Virus record (IMG/VR): IMGVR_UViG_3300042946_001588
Location: 1 to 46,342 of that record
DNA from: a virus
Reading direction: 5' to 3' (one strand)
DNA: 46,342 nt
The translations under genes and the position numbers were made by a program. The notes beneath the pieces were generated by a model. It saw only the letters and a program-made list of their open reading frames with translations. It had not been told where the DNA came from and made no database searches. Of this stretch, positions 8,763 through 17,568 are shown piece by piece. Position 1 is the stretch's first letter. The number at the start of each line of letters is the position of its first letter.

Positions 8763-9553
8763 ACCCATGCATCCCAAAAAATTTCTCTGTTATACTGTTC
8801 GAACAAATTCAAACCAAGATATTCAACACAATTTACTGTTGTTTTGTCTAATTTTGATTTAATTTTATGAAGTCCGGGCAACTGGTGGCTTAGGTCGTTA
8901 TAAATTTCATTTTGTTCAATATGTTCATAATCATGATCAAAAGGAGGTAAATCAAAGAATTCATAAATTCTTTTTGTTTGACTTTTAGGGCTATTACAGA
9001 ATCTATTATATTCTATAAAAAGCAATCTATCTAAGTAGCCCATAGTTATAGAATCCTTTATTAAGGCATGAGCAATGCCAAGAGGACCAGTAGGACCAGC
9101 GTAATACATACATCTACCTGCAATAGTCGCACCGTCTTGACCCATCTCTGCTGGCAGAACTTTTAATGGATTATTTTTTCTTAACTTTTCAAAACTAGAA
9201 AGTATTTCAGCGGGATTTCTTACAGGACAAAGTATTTTTACTTTTTCTCCTAAAACTGATTCTAGTAGTGCTATTCTACTAATCCACATTCTATCTTTAT
9301 CAAAAATTATTGGTTTATCTGTTCCTTCGTGATAATTATCTAAAATGCCTCGTAAAACATTTAATTTAGCTTTTTCATTTGGATATTCTTTACTTGCTTC
9401 TATGTTATCCCAATTGGCATATATACTATTAAAACAAGTGGCTAAAGAACTAACAGGTTCTGCATGAACCTGAGGATTTTGTCGTAAAATACACTGAATC
9501 ATTGTGCTACCCGATCTCGGCAACCCAGCAACAAAATAAATTTTCTTCTTCAT
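8759..9553 (-). CDS. Sulfotransferase family protein
   Basis: 264 residues with the PAPS-binding P-loop-like motif GLPRSGSTMIQ at the extreme N-terminus (residues 10-20) and a 3'-phosphate-binding segment ILCPVRNPAEILSSF (~107-121). Length and layout fit the carbohydrate/tyrosyl sulfotransferase superfamily (PF13469/PF00685). It would transfer sulfate from PAPS to a sugar or protein hydroxyl. The ATG directly follows the next upstream-side gene boundary and the stop overlaps the downstream GT2 start by 4 bases, so it belongs to the glycan operon. A sulfated phage-made or host glycan is the likely product. Confidence 0.85.
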   Translation of the reverse strand: MKKKIYFVAGLPRSGSTMIQCILRQNPQVHAEPVSSLATCFNSIYANWDNIEASKEYPNEKAKLNVLRGILDNYHEGTDKPIIFDKDRMWISRIALLESVLGEKVKILCPVRNPAEILSSFEKLRKNNPLKVLPAEMGQDGATIAGRCMYYAGPTGPLGIAHALIKDSITMGYLDRLLFIEYNRFCNSPKSQTKRIYEFFDLPPFDHDYEHIEQNEIYNDLSHQLPGLHKIKSKLDKTTVNCVEYLGLNLFEQYNREIFWDAWV

Positions 9554-10594
9554 TCAATTTTCCTTTTTTAAATTAAATTTTTCTACCAAGCAGTTTTCAA
9601 CTTTTTCAAATGCTTCATCCCAATCACTAAATTTAGTTTGTCTAAAAACTCGTGTTGTTTCTGGGTACCAAGGACTATGTTCATCTCCATGTGCCCAAAC
9701 ATGATAAGGAAGAATTGGAACAATAACCCAGGTTGGCAAACCCATAGCCGCACTCAAATGTGCAACGCTAGTGCAGCTTGTGATCAATAAGTCTAAATTT
9801 GTTAAAGCTGCAGCGGTATCTTCCCAGCTTATTAATATATGTTGCAAATCATTTATTCCTTCGGGTAATTCTCTTGTATCTGTGTCTCTTTGAAAACTAT
9901 AAAGATCTATCTGATCTTTATATTTGACCAAATTTATTAATTTTTCAGGAGGAAATATTCTAAACTGTTGATGTTCGAATAGAGGACTGCCGCTCCATCT
10001 TATTCCGATTTTGGGCTTCTCTCCTTTTATTATTTCTTTCCACAAAGGAATACTTAAAGGATTGGCAAAAATATAAGGATCTTTAGGCAATGTTTCAAAA
10101 GTATGATCAAATATCCAACTAGTGCTGAATCCTGGAATCCAATAATCGTGGCGTGTTGATGATACTTGGTTTACTGTTATACATTCACTAACACCTGGAC
10201 ATCTTGAGAAAATACAGTGTAATCTGGCATCGCAACAAAGTATGCATTTTCCGCCTCTTTTAACAACTTCTTTGGCAGATCTTGCATATATCATTTGATC
10301 GCCAAAACCACCCTCTAAATTTATTATGACTATTTTATCTTTAAGATCATCTTGTTGATTCCATATTGGCTTTTTAGATGGAATTTTGCTGTCTCCGTAG
10401 ACATTTAAAAATCTTCCACAATCTAATAACTTAAATCCACCCTGGAGATCGCCTCTATTAATTAAGAACCAACCTCTATTGAATTTATGTCTAAGATCAT
10501 CTGGGTTTATTTTTTCTAATTCTTCACTCAATTTCCAAGCCTCCTCAAACCTTCCACGAATCATTAAGTTTAATTGTTGATCTATTAAGTGCAT
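9554..10594 (-). CDS. TPR-glycosyltransferase protein (GT9-like)
   Basis: 346 residues. Residues ~1-60 form helical TPR-like repeats (RGRFEEAWKLSEELEKINPDD, split as RGRFEEAWKLSEELEK then INPDD). The rest is a GT-B-type domain: IVIINLEGGFGDQMIYARSA (~90-108), IGIRWSGSPLFEHQQFR (~198) and SCTSVAHLSAAMGLPTWVIV (~272). This matches the C-terminal donor-binding pattern of ADP-heptose/LPS transferases often coupled to TPRs. It abuts the sulfotransferase with no spacer (TGA then ATG) and overlaps the upstream gene by 10 bases. Confidence 0.75.
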   Translation of the reverse strand: MHLIDQQLNLMIRGRFEEAWKLSEELEKINPDDLRHKFNRGWFLINRGDLQGGFKLLDCGRFLNVYGDSKIPSKKPIWNQQDDLKDKIVIINLEGGFGDQMIYARSAKEVVKRGGKCILCCDARLHCIFSRCPGVSECITVNQVSSTRHDYWIPGFSTSWIFDHTFETLPKDPYIFANPLSIPLWKEIIKGEKPKIGIRWSGSPLFEHQQFRIFPPEKLINLVKYKDQIDLYSFQRDTDTRELPEGINDLQHILISWEDTAAALTNLDLLITSCTSVAHLSAAMGLPTWVIVPILPYHVWAHGDEHSPWYPETTRVFRQTKFSDWDEAFEKVENCLVEKFNLKKEN

Positions 10595-12006
10595 AGCGGA
10601 TTAGCTTTATTTCCATAATAATTTTCTATACTCTTTTCTATAAGAGTGTAATTTTCTAAATTTCCTATTACTGCAACAATATCAAAATTAATTTCATAAA
10701 TTTTATTTTCAATTTTACAAAAATTTAAAACTTTATTCATAAGCTTTGGATTAAATCCTATTTTATGTATCATTCCTTTCATGCTCATTTTATTAAACTC
10801 CCTATAACTGTAGATCAGATCAAGGGCAGATATTGGACCGCCGGGGCTGTCATATAATTTTTCATCAATTTTTTCTTTTATTCTGTCAGCTATCGAAGCC
10901 AAGTTTGGAACCATTATTATTCCAAATCCATCATTTTTAAGAATTCTCTTTATTTCAGCAAAAACAACTGGCAATTCGTGCCAAAAAACATGTTCTATTA
11001 CATGACTTGCCCAAATTGCGTCAACACTATTTGAGGGAATGTTTTGCATGTCTGTTATGTCTTCTATAATATCTGGATTGTTTTCTTCACAAAAGTCTAA
11101 TTTTATTTCTTGATAATTTTTAAATAAATCAAAATTTAGTTTATCTTTACCTGCACCGATATTTAAAACTTTTTTATTATTATTTTTAAATAGTGTTGAG
11201 TAATCTTTTTTGTTTTCATCAGCCAAAGAGTTCCATAAAGGTTTATAGTCCACAAAAGGATCCTTTTCTGTTTCATATTGCATATGAAAAGCCAGACTTG
11301 GAATAGGAGAAAACAAACAATAACCTCTTTCTTGAAAAAGTTTATTTATAGTATCATCTTCCATTTTATTATCTATTTTATGACACCCCATAGCATAAAA
11401 TAAATCAAATTCTTTAATTAAAACAGAATGGTGAACCATAAAAGGAAATGCTGTAGCATAGTTTTGCCTCCAATGTCTTTTTTTGCCATGCACAATTCTT
11501 ACTGGATGTATATTTACATCTGCATACCTGTACGGATCGTTGAATGGATATATCGATAAAGGTTTGTCTAGTTTAGTAGACCAATGAAAAAAGAACTCAG
11601 CCATTTCTTCTATTGCATTTGGCTCATGCATATAATCATCTTGGGCAAAATAGACTAATTCTTTTCCATTTTCTTTGCCATATTGGTAACAACATAACAT
11701 ACTAGCCGATATGCCACTTTTATTCATTTTGTTTATATTATATTTAAATAAAGCTTTATCTAAATATTTTTCTAAGCAATTCAAATACTCATCATCGCTA
11801 TGATCATCAAAAATTTGTAACTCAATTTCAAAATTAGGGGCAACTTTATAAAAATTATTCAAACTATTAATCAAACTTTTAGAACATCTTTTTGAAGTTT
11901 CTAATTTACTTGCACCTGTGTATCTTTTTTGTTCAGGCGACATGTATCCTTCATAAACATGATTGTCTCCTTTTGAATGAGATTGTAAAACAACAAGTAA
12001 ATTCAT
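10585..12006 (-). CDS. Fusion: GT2-like glycosyltransferase + SAM methyltransferase
   Basis: 473 residues in two domains. Residues ~1-250 are GT-A-like, with IELQIFDDHSDDEYL (~61-75) and LVYFAQDDYMHEPN (~117-130) as the metal/donor motif. Residues ~278-440 are a Methyltransf_11-type domain, with VLNIGAGKDKLNFDLF (~280) and ASHVIEHVFWHELPVVFAEI. One polypeptide could therefore add a sugar and methylate it or a neighbour. The stop overlaps the next gene by 10 bases and the start forms ATGA with the gene at 12003. The fusion reads cleanly with no frame break. Confidence 0.75.
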   Translation of the reverse strand: MNLLVVLQSHSKGDNHVYEGYMSPEQKRYTGASKLETSKRCSKSLINSLNNFYKVAPNFEIELQIFDDHSDDEYLNCLEKYLDKALFKYNINKMNKSGISASMLCCYQYGKENGKELVYFAQDDYMHEPNAIEEMAEFFFHWSTKLDKPLSIYPFNDPYRYADVNIHPVRIVHGKKRHWRQNYATAFPFMVHHSVLIKEFDLFYAMGCHKIDNKMEDDTINKLFQERGYCLFSPIPSLAFHMQYETEKDPFVDYKPLWNSLADENKKDYSTLFKNNNKKVLNIGAGKDKLNFDLFKNYQEIKLDFCEENNPDIIEDITDMQNIPSNSVDAIWASHVIEHVFWHELPVVFAEIKRILKNDGFGIIMVPNLASIADRIKEKIDEKLYDSPGGPISALDLIYSYREFNKMSMKGMIHKIGFNPKLMNKVLNFCKIENKIYEINFDIVAVIGNLENYTLIEKSIENYYGNKANPLCT

Positions 12007-13253
12007 ATTTTTTCAAAAATTAATAAGGTATTTTTAAACCACCAACAAACATCATGCTCAACACTTTTTCTAGCACTTAGAGTCTCTTCAGAAAGAAATC
12101 TAAATCCTTTTTGTTCAAACAATGATATTACTTTATCATTTTCTAAACAATTAACATGACCATGTCCTGGTTGTTCTGGCAATGCCCACGATAAGATAGC
12201 ATAATTTGAACAATTGTTAGATATATTGTCTATGTAAACATTCATGTATTGGCTAGGTATATGTTCGCCAACTTCTAATGATATGATATTTCCTTTTTCT
12301 AGTTTTATTTCTTTGGTCAAATCATGTATTTTTATGTTTTCAAAAAATCTTTTATTAAGAAGTTCTCCTTCGTATCCAATTAATTTATCAAATCCATTTT
12401 CTTTTAATTGTTTTAAATAATTACCTAATCCACAACCAAAATCATATATCAAAGAATCTTGTTGATTTTTATTTTTTAGAAAATCACAAATCCAAGATCC
12501 TAAAGAAGAACTATGAACATGATATTTTTCTGATCCTTCTCCCGACCAATATCCTGTTTCCGATATCTTACAGACTTTAATGTCATCAATTCTAGTGGTT
12601 TTATAATTATGCTCTGCTCTTTTTTCTATTGTTGTTTCGCTTTGTCCATCAAATGCATAGCCTCCAGCTTGATGCATTGGAAAAATATCGGCTCTTATAA
12701 ACTTATCAGCAGATGTGTGCAAGCCATATTTTATTGCATGTGATAATAAATTTTTTGCTACCGCTGGGTCTATTGCGTATGCATGAGTTCTTAATATAAA
12801 ATGATTATTAGGACCATCTGTTCCATGTGGAGGAGTAGGATACATTTTCCAACCATTGACTTGTTCAGCACATCCCAAATAAGAAATAGAATTATACATT
12901 CCGTGATTTAAATAAGGCTGAACCATGATCGCGTCATGTTCTAAAATTACTATAGGCTTGTCTATTAGAACACATTTTGCCCAAAGACTAACATGAGATA
13001 ACAAGCAGCATATTTCTTGTTTTGTCAAATGATGATTGGTTATTTTCACCATATCCATAATCATATTATGGTTACTTGGAAACATTATGTCTTCTCCTGT
13101 GCCATCGTATGCATCCCATAATTCGAAGGGCATCCCCACTTTTTCACAACTATCACAACACCTTTTTGCTAATTTTTCAGATAATTCATGATTCTTAATT
13201 CTAATTATATAGGCTTTGTCCACTGATGTGTTATAGCTATAAAACAATCCCAT
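12003..13253 (-). CDS. Fusion: GT25-like glycosyltransferase + methyltransferase-like domain
   Basis: 416 residues. The N-terminal ~210 residues resemble GT25 (LPS glycosyltransferase): KAYIIRIKNHELSEKLAKR, then LTKQEICCLLSHVSLWAKC and VILEHDAIM (~102-110, the ExD motif), and a late ANNHFIL-like block at HAYAIDPAVAKNLL. The C-terminal part has a methyltransferase motif I, IYDFGCGLGNYLKQL (~269-283), and downstream EVGEHIPSQ. GT25 enzymes transfer galactose or related sugars to LPS or, in eukaryotes, to collagen hydroxylysine. This is a second GT-methyltransferase fusion in the same operon. It overlaps the downstream gene by ATGA. Confidence 0.75.
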   Translation of the reverse strand: MGLFYSYNTSVDKAYIIRIKNHELSEKLAKRCCDSCEKVGMPFELWDAYDGTGEDIMFPSNHNMIMDMVKITNHHLTKQEICCLLSHVSLWAKCVLIDKPIVILEHDAIMVQPYLNHGMYNSISYLGCAEQVNGWKMYPTPPHGTDGPNNHFILRTHAYAIDPAVAKNLLSHAIKYGLHTSADKFIRADIFPMHQAGGYAFDGQSETTIEKRAEHNYKTTRIDDIKVCKISETGYWSGEGSEKYHVHSSSLGSWICDFLKNKNQQDSLIYDFGCGLGNYLKQLKENGFDKLIGYEGELLNKRFFENIKIHDLTKEIKLEKGNIISLEVGEHIPSQYMNVYIDNISNNCSNYAILSWALPEQPGHGHVNCLENDKVISLFEQKGFRFLSEETLSARKSVEHDVCWWFKNTLLIFEKI

Positions 13254-13254
13254 T

Positions 13255-14037
13255 TCAAAATCCTAAATGCTTACTTCTTACAAAATCTAAATCATAAGTA
13301 GTGTGTCCAATATCGTAATCTTTATTGAATGGGTTTTCATAAGGAGCACACATTCTCCAATTATCACCCCATTTTTTATGCAAATATTCAATGTTTTTAT
13401 TATTGCTAAAATCTAACTTTTCCTTCAAACCAGGTTCAGATTTTTGAGTCTGGCTACCTTCTTTGTAATATTCATCTTTATTTCCAAGTCCATGATAATA
13501 ATTACAATTTAATTGAGTTATTTTTTTAATTGGTTTGTGGACAAATCGCATTATATAATCGCTATCTTCGGTATATGCAGGATATAAGTTTTCATCAAAT
13601 AATCCATAATTTTGGATTACAAAATCTCTCATTAAAAATAAATCCCAGCTTCCAATATTAAAATCTCCGCTATGTCCATGAACCATACCAACCTCAGAAT
13701 CATTTTCTACCAAATTAACCATTTCGTTTAAAAAACCAATACTAAATGCGACATCATCATTGCAAATAATCCAATAGGGAGATCTCATATAGCACTTTAC
13801 AATTAAATTCCATGCTCCACCTACGCCAATATTGGCAGGCATGTGACAAACAGTTATTTTGTCAACAAATTTATGTTTTAATTTACATAAATTATCTAAC
13901 TCTTCATTTAATTCGCCTCTACCGTTATTGTTTATAATTACAAAATTTTCTGTTGGGTAATCTACACTCATTAATAGCCTATTTACCCAATAAGAACTAT
14001 TAACTACTGCTGTCCCTATAACTGGTATTTTATTCAT
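13255..14037 (-). CDS. GT2 family glycosyltransferase
   Basis: 260 residues, GT-A fold. IPVIGTAVVNSSYWVNRLL opens the domain, ENFVIINNNGRGELNEEL follows, then ITVCHMPANIGVGGAWNLIV and YWIICNDDVAFSIGFL, where NDD is the DxD equivalent (~94-96). This is the classic rhamnosyl/N-acetylhexosaminyl GT2 layout (the N-x-G-x-x-x-x-N segment and D-D motif). Sugar and acceptor are unknown. It overlaps the radical SAM gene stop by 8 bases and is one base from the next gene. Confidence 0.8.
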   Translation of the reverse strand: MNKIPVIGTAVVNSSYWVNRLLMSVDYPTENFVIINNNGRGELNEELDNLCKLKHKFVDKITVCHMPANIGVGGAWNLIVKCYMRSPYWIICNDDVAFSIGFLNEMVNLVENDSEVGMVHGHSGDFNIGSWDLFLMRDFVIQNYGLFDENLYPAYTEDSDYIMRFVHKPIKKITQLNCNYYHGLGNKDEYYKEGSQTQKSEPGLKEKLDFSNNKNIEYLHKKWGDNWRMCAPYENPFNKDYDIGHTTYDLDFVRSKHLGF

Positions 14038-14971
14038 TTTCTATCCTCATATTTGACTTTTCTTTTTCTAATTTAGGATCATTAACATCTATTGCGTTTT
14101 CACAAAATTTACACAAATCAAAACAAGAAAGCGGTTTTGGAATTAATTCTTCATATTCCTGGTTAAAGAGGTTTCCAAGGATGTGCTTTAATCCATAATC
14201 CATACAACACAAAGAAACATCCCCATTAGGCAACAGGACATTATGATACAATCTTTCCTCACAGTTACATGTCATGGATTTTTCACCATGATATATTGCT
14301 TTAAACTTATTTTTTAAATTTATTAGTTCTGGTTTTAGTATTGCTTCGCCTAATAAATTTCCTGCTCTTCCCCACATATATTCAGCGGCATTGTGGTCTG
14401 GGACTTCAAATATATGTTTTATTTGTTCGTTAACATTTGGACCCATACTCATAGTGCTAAAGAATTGGATCTCATGCATAACTGATTTAAAATACTCTAG
14501 AACTTCCAAATACTTTTTTGATATAGGGTGTTTTGCCAAATATTCATCATCGGGAAGATGTAGAATAAAACCACCATTTGGATTTCCAGCATAAGGAACG
14601 TTTTTAATCTTCTCTACATCTTCTACATTCATTCCTATTCCTGTTGTGAAAACAGATACAGGATGACCTTGTTCATAAGCATACAAAAGCATATCAGAAC
14701 AATGTTTATTTAACCAAGGCTCAGTAAATCCTGCAAATGTTATTCTTATTTCTTTAGGAATTTTGTCTACTAGAAGTTTAAAGTTATCTAGGCTGAGATA
14801 TCTTTCACCTTGATAAACTTTCTGTAGCGTTTTTTGTGGACAAAAAACACAATCTACTATACAACCTTGTTTAGGAACACAGGTTGTAATCTCCATTGTC
14901 GGAGCTACTGAAAACTTATATTTTGGCAAATATACGTTTGGAAATACTTTTATTTTATTTTTAAATTCCAT
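14030..14971 (-). CDS. Radical SAM protein with C-terminal Cys-rich (SPASM-like) region
   Basis: 313 residues. The radical SAM 4Fe-4S motif is C37-IVD-C41-VF-C44 (CxxxCxxC). The C-terminal part has extra cysteines (MTCNCEERLYHN, LCCMDYGLKH, SCFDLCKFCENA) in a SPASM-like arrangement that would hold an auxiliary cluster. Radical SAM/SPASM enzymes modify peptides or sugars by radical chemistry, for example dehydrogenation, epimerisation or crosslinking. Inside a glycosyltransferase operon, plausible roles are sugar epimerisation/deoxygenation or peptide modification of a fibre protein, but neither can be read from sequence. Confidence 0.8.
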   Translation of the reverse strand: MEFKNKIKVFPNVYLPKYKFSVAPTMEITTCVPKQGCIVDCVFCPQKTLQKVYQGERYLSLDNFKLLVDKIPKEIRITFAGFTEPWLNKHCSDMLLYAYEQGHPVSVFTTGIGMNVEDVEKIKNVPYAGNPNGGFILHLPDDEYLAKHPISKKYLEVLEYFKSVMHEIQFFSTMSMGPNVNEQIKHIFEVPDHNAAEYMWGRAGNLLGEAILKPELINLKNKFKAIYHGEKSMTCNCEERLYHNVLLPNGDVSLCCMDYGLKHILGNLFNQEYEELIPKPLSCFDLCKFCENAIDVNDPKLEKEKSNMRIENE

Positions 14972-14973
14972 AA

Positions 14974-16326
14974 TTAATTAAAAAAATACATGTGAAACAA
15001 TCTGCTTGAAGGGATATCCCATCCAAAATACGCAGATGGAGCGTGAATCATCCCTCCATCAAATATAACCAATCTATTATAAACATTTCCTACAGTATCA
15101 ACCATTTCGTATGGCGAACCATCTAAAAATGTTTTCTGATTAAAACATTGCACAATATCTGGGTGTGAATTGTGTCTGACCCCTGTTTTTTTATGAGCAT
15201 AAAAACTTGTGCCGGCTTCATATGGGGCATTTGGGGTTAAATAAACCATTCCTGCCCATAAAGTTTTTCCATTTTCTTCATCACAATGATAAACAGGAGG
15301 AGTTCCAGCTTTACACGTCTGAAATCTCCCGTTCATTGGTTGTTCTTCCCATCTATTAATTTTTCTGCCTATTATTTCTTCGAATCTTTCTTTTACTCCT
15401 TCAAAGAAAAACTGTTTTCTTGTTCTCATTCCAAGATAGCCTTCATCATCAAAAAACCATTGTTGAAGAGCAAAATCCCTAACAGTATCTGGATCTTCGT
15501 AGAAGTTATCTACAACAAAAAGTCTTTTATCTAGTTCTGACTTAATTTTAAATTTATTAGTATTTATTGCTCCCCAACTTTCATTTGGGTTTTTATCAAT
15601 GTAATATTCATTTGTGTTCATTTTTTTTCCTTCATTGTTAATATAAATCATTATACAAGAATAATAATCAATAAACCAGTCCGTCCATAGATTTTGTTTA
15701 ATATCAACATTATCCATGCTATAAACATTTAAGTTTTCATTTGGTATCTTGGCTAGAAAATTATCCCTAAAATTTCTAAATTTATTTTTTAAATCTAAAT
15801 TATGAAGGTGCCACTCACCTGCAATTTTTCTAACATTCTTAAAAATCCAACTTAAATTATTATTATCAAAAAAATAATATTCGCCGCCTTCACAATCCAT
15901 TTTAAGAAAATCTATTGTTTCTATATTATGTTCTTTTAATAGATTATCAAAAGTAATACCATTTACACTACAGGTCATTGACCACATATCCATAGAGTCG
16001 GGATTATAAATTCCTTTCCAATCAACAATTCCATTTTTTTCTAAAAGACCTGCATTTATACATGTCGTGTTTTTAAAGTTTAAATTTTTATTTAACACTT
16101 TAAATAAATCTAAGTGTGGTTCTAAACAAAATATTTGTTTTGGTTTTTTATCTAAAATAGAAAAAGAGAAAGGTCCAACACTAGCACCTATATCAACAAC
16201 AATATCATTTTCTTCAACTGTAAAGAATTTTTCATAAACTTTATCTATAAGGATTTCTTTTTTAACAGTTGCTAAAAATTCTTGATTTTTTTCTAGTGGT
16301 CCCCAATCAAAATTCATATTTAACAT
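14974..16326 (-). CDS. Fusion: FkbM methyltransferase + 2OG-Fe(II) oxygenase-like (DUF6445-like) domain
   Basis: 450 residues. Residues ~1-230 are FkbM-like: VVDIGASVGPFSFSIL (~43), CLEPHLDLF and IDFLKMDCEGGEYYFF (~138-153). Residues ~265-450 resemble the DUF6445 / 2-oxoglutarate oxygenase fold, with H347-C-D349 (YHCDEEN), a distal H428 (GGMIHAPS) and R442 (SSRLFHMYFF). This is the HxD...H...R geometry for Fe(II) and 2OG. Such domains are prolyl- or sugar-hydroxylase relatives. An internal ATG (codon 236, base 15621) is preceded by AAGGAAAAAAA, so a free oxygenase of ~215 residues may also be made. The start codon could be 16326 or the in-frame ATG at 16317. Confidence 0.7.
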   Translation of the reverse strand: MLNMNFDWGPLEKNQEFLATVKKEILIDKVYEKFFTVEENDIVVDIGASVGPFSFSILDKKPKQIFCLEPHLDLFKVLNKNLNFKNTTCINAGLLEKNGIVDWKGIYNPDSMDMWSMTCSVNGITFDNLLKEHNIETIDFLKMDCEGGEYYFFDNNNLSWIFKNVRKIAGEWHLHNLDLKNKFRNFRDNFLAKIPNENLNVYSMDNVDIKQNLWTDWFIDYYSCIMIYINNEGKKMNTNEYYIDKNPNESWGAINTNKFKIKSELDKRLFVVDNFYEDPDTVRDFALQQWFFDDEGYLGMRTRKQFFFEGVKERFEEIIGRKINRWEEQPMNGRFQTCKAGTPPVYHCDEENGKTLWAGMVYLTPNAPYEAGTSFYAHKKTGVRHNSHPDIVQCFNQKTFLDGSPYEMVDTVGNVYNRLVIFDGGMIHAPSAYFGWDIPSSRLFHMYFFN

Positions 16327-16380
16327 TTTAAATGCCTGTGCTGCTACATTCTATAGTAGTGTAAAATTTTACCAGACATG
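16327..16380. promoter_or_regulatory. Intergenic region with dyads inside the glycan operon
   Basis: This 54-base gap is the longest in an otherwise overlapping operon. It holds a perfect palindrome GTAAAATTTTAC (16361-16372). A second dyad, CAGAC...GTCTG (16373-16388), overlaps the stop of the upstream gene. A TATAGA-like -10 candidate on the minus strand (CACTACTATAGAATG) also lies here. It could be an internal promoter or regulator site for the FkbM-oxygenase gene and those after it. No convincing -35 box is seen. Confidence 0.35.
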
Positions 16381-17559
16381 CTAGTCTGTTTTTAAATTCC
16401 ATGTTCTAATGTACTCTGTTTTATATAACATTTTTTCATTTGGCTTGGTTTCTGGAAAATGGACTCCATCTTTTGTTATTATAAAATTAAAATAATATGA
16501 GTTATCTTTAATAAATTCACAATAAAATTCTCCTGTTAATCTTTCTTTATTTACAGATTCATAAAAGCGAGTTTCATCAAAAGTTATTTTTATTTTAAAT
16601 AAACCTTTATTAAACTGTATTTTTTCTAATTTATAATTAATTAAATCTAAAAATTGAGATTTAATATCTTTGTTTATATCAAAAAAGATAATATCTTTAT
16701 GAGTATTTTTAATAATTTCTTTAATAGATTTTATTGTATTTTCTATTATGTCTACATCGTTTAAGTATATTTTCCATGTATAATGTTTATATACATCGTA
16801 ATCCATCTCTTTTCTAAAAGAGTCGGGAGCGTTTTCTCTGGCACCATTATCTGTTATTCTGCTTGAAAAGAATGGACCAATTCCATAGCATTCACTTAAA
16901 TTCAACATTGTTACATTTTTTAATTTTGATAATATGCTTAATACAGATTGATCATGCCTATGAGCTAAAAATTCATTTGATTGCTCTAAATCATCTTCAT
17001 CATTAACAAGATTGTAGTTATTTTCTGTAACCAACTCTAGCCACTCTTTAACAAAGTTAAGTGTAAACTCAGATTTTTTACAAATAAAAACACCAGCTTC
17101 AATTTGCCCAGAATTTAAAAATTCTTCATTATTATCAAGATTAAATCTTTTAAGAACTTTCATTTTTTGAAGTTTTTTTTCTTGATACAACGGAGGATCT
17201 CCTTGACAACAAAAAGTAATAACAGGTTTATCACTACTGTTTAATATGTTTAGATATTCTAGAAATCTCTCTTCTTTGTGATCTAAAATAGAACCCCCAG
17301 AGTCAATATAAAATAAAAAATCTCCATTATTAATTTTAGACAATTGGTTTAGTATTATGTATGGCTTCCATATCCAGTAGCCCCAACCCCTAGAGTTATT
17401 AACAAAATTTTTATGTTCATCTAAAAATTCTTTTATTGTATCGGGCGAATGAATAATGATATCATCAAACCAATTAGTTGACTCTGCTTCTTTCCTTAGT
17501 CTTAATTTTTGATATTTATAAAGTATATCATCTCCAAAAGAAATTAAATATTTTTTCAT
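16381..17559 (-). CDS. Putative GT-A-type glycosyltransferase
   Basis: 392 residues. The segment RGWGYWIWKPYIILNQL (~58-74), then GDFLFYIDSGGSI and a later ECYGIGPFF, matches uncharacterised glycosyltransferase-like proteins of phages and algal-virus-like clusters. YIDSG sits where a GT-A DxD motif is expected, and HRHDQSVLS resembles the distal H-x-x-D-Q motif of GT8/GT32 relatives. The C-terminal ~120 residues (from YTWKIYLNDVDIIENTI) form a separate unrecognised region. I infer a sugar transferase; donor and acceptor are unknown. The gene lies 9 bases after the GT8 gene with no clear Shine-Dalgarno. Confidence 0.55.
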   Translation of the reverse strand: MKKYLISFGDDILYKYQKLRLRKEAESTNWFDDIIIHSPDTIKEFLDEHKNFVNNSRGWGYWIWKPYIILNQLSKINNGDFLFYIDSGGSILDHKEERFLEYLNILNSSDKPVITFCCQGDPPLYQEKKLQKMKVLKRFNLDNNEEFLNSGQIEAGVFICKKSEFTLNFVKEWLELVTENNYNLVNDEDDLEQSNEFLAHRHDQSVLSILSKLKNVTMLNLSECYGIGPFFSSRITDNGARENAPDSFRKEMDYDVYKHYTWKIYLNDVDIIENTIKSIKEIIKNTHKDIIFFDINKDIKSQFLDLINYKLEKIQFNKGLFKIKITFDETRFYESVNKERLTGEFYCEFIKDNSYYFNFIITKDGVHFPETKPNEKMLYKTEYIRTWNLKTD

Positions 17560-17568
17560 TTTGAATTT

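Noticed and set aside
8763-8777. Upstream start (MGCMG) for the GT2-like gene
   Set aside because: ATG 8762 gives the ATGA overlap typical of this operon.
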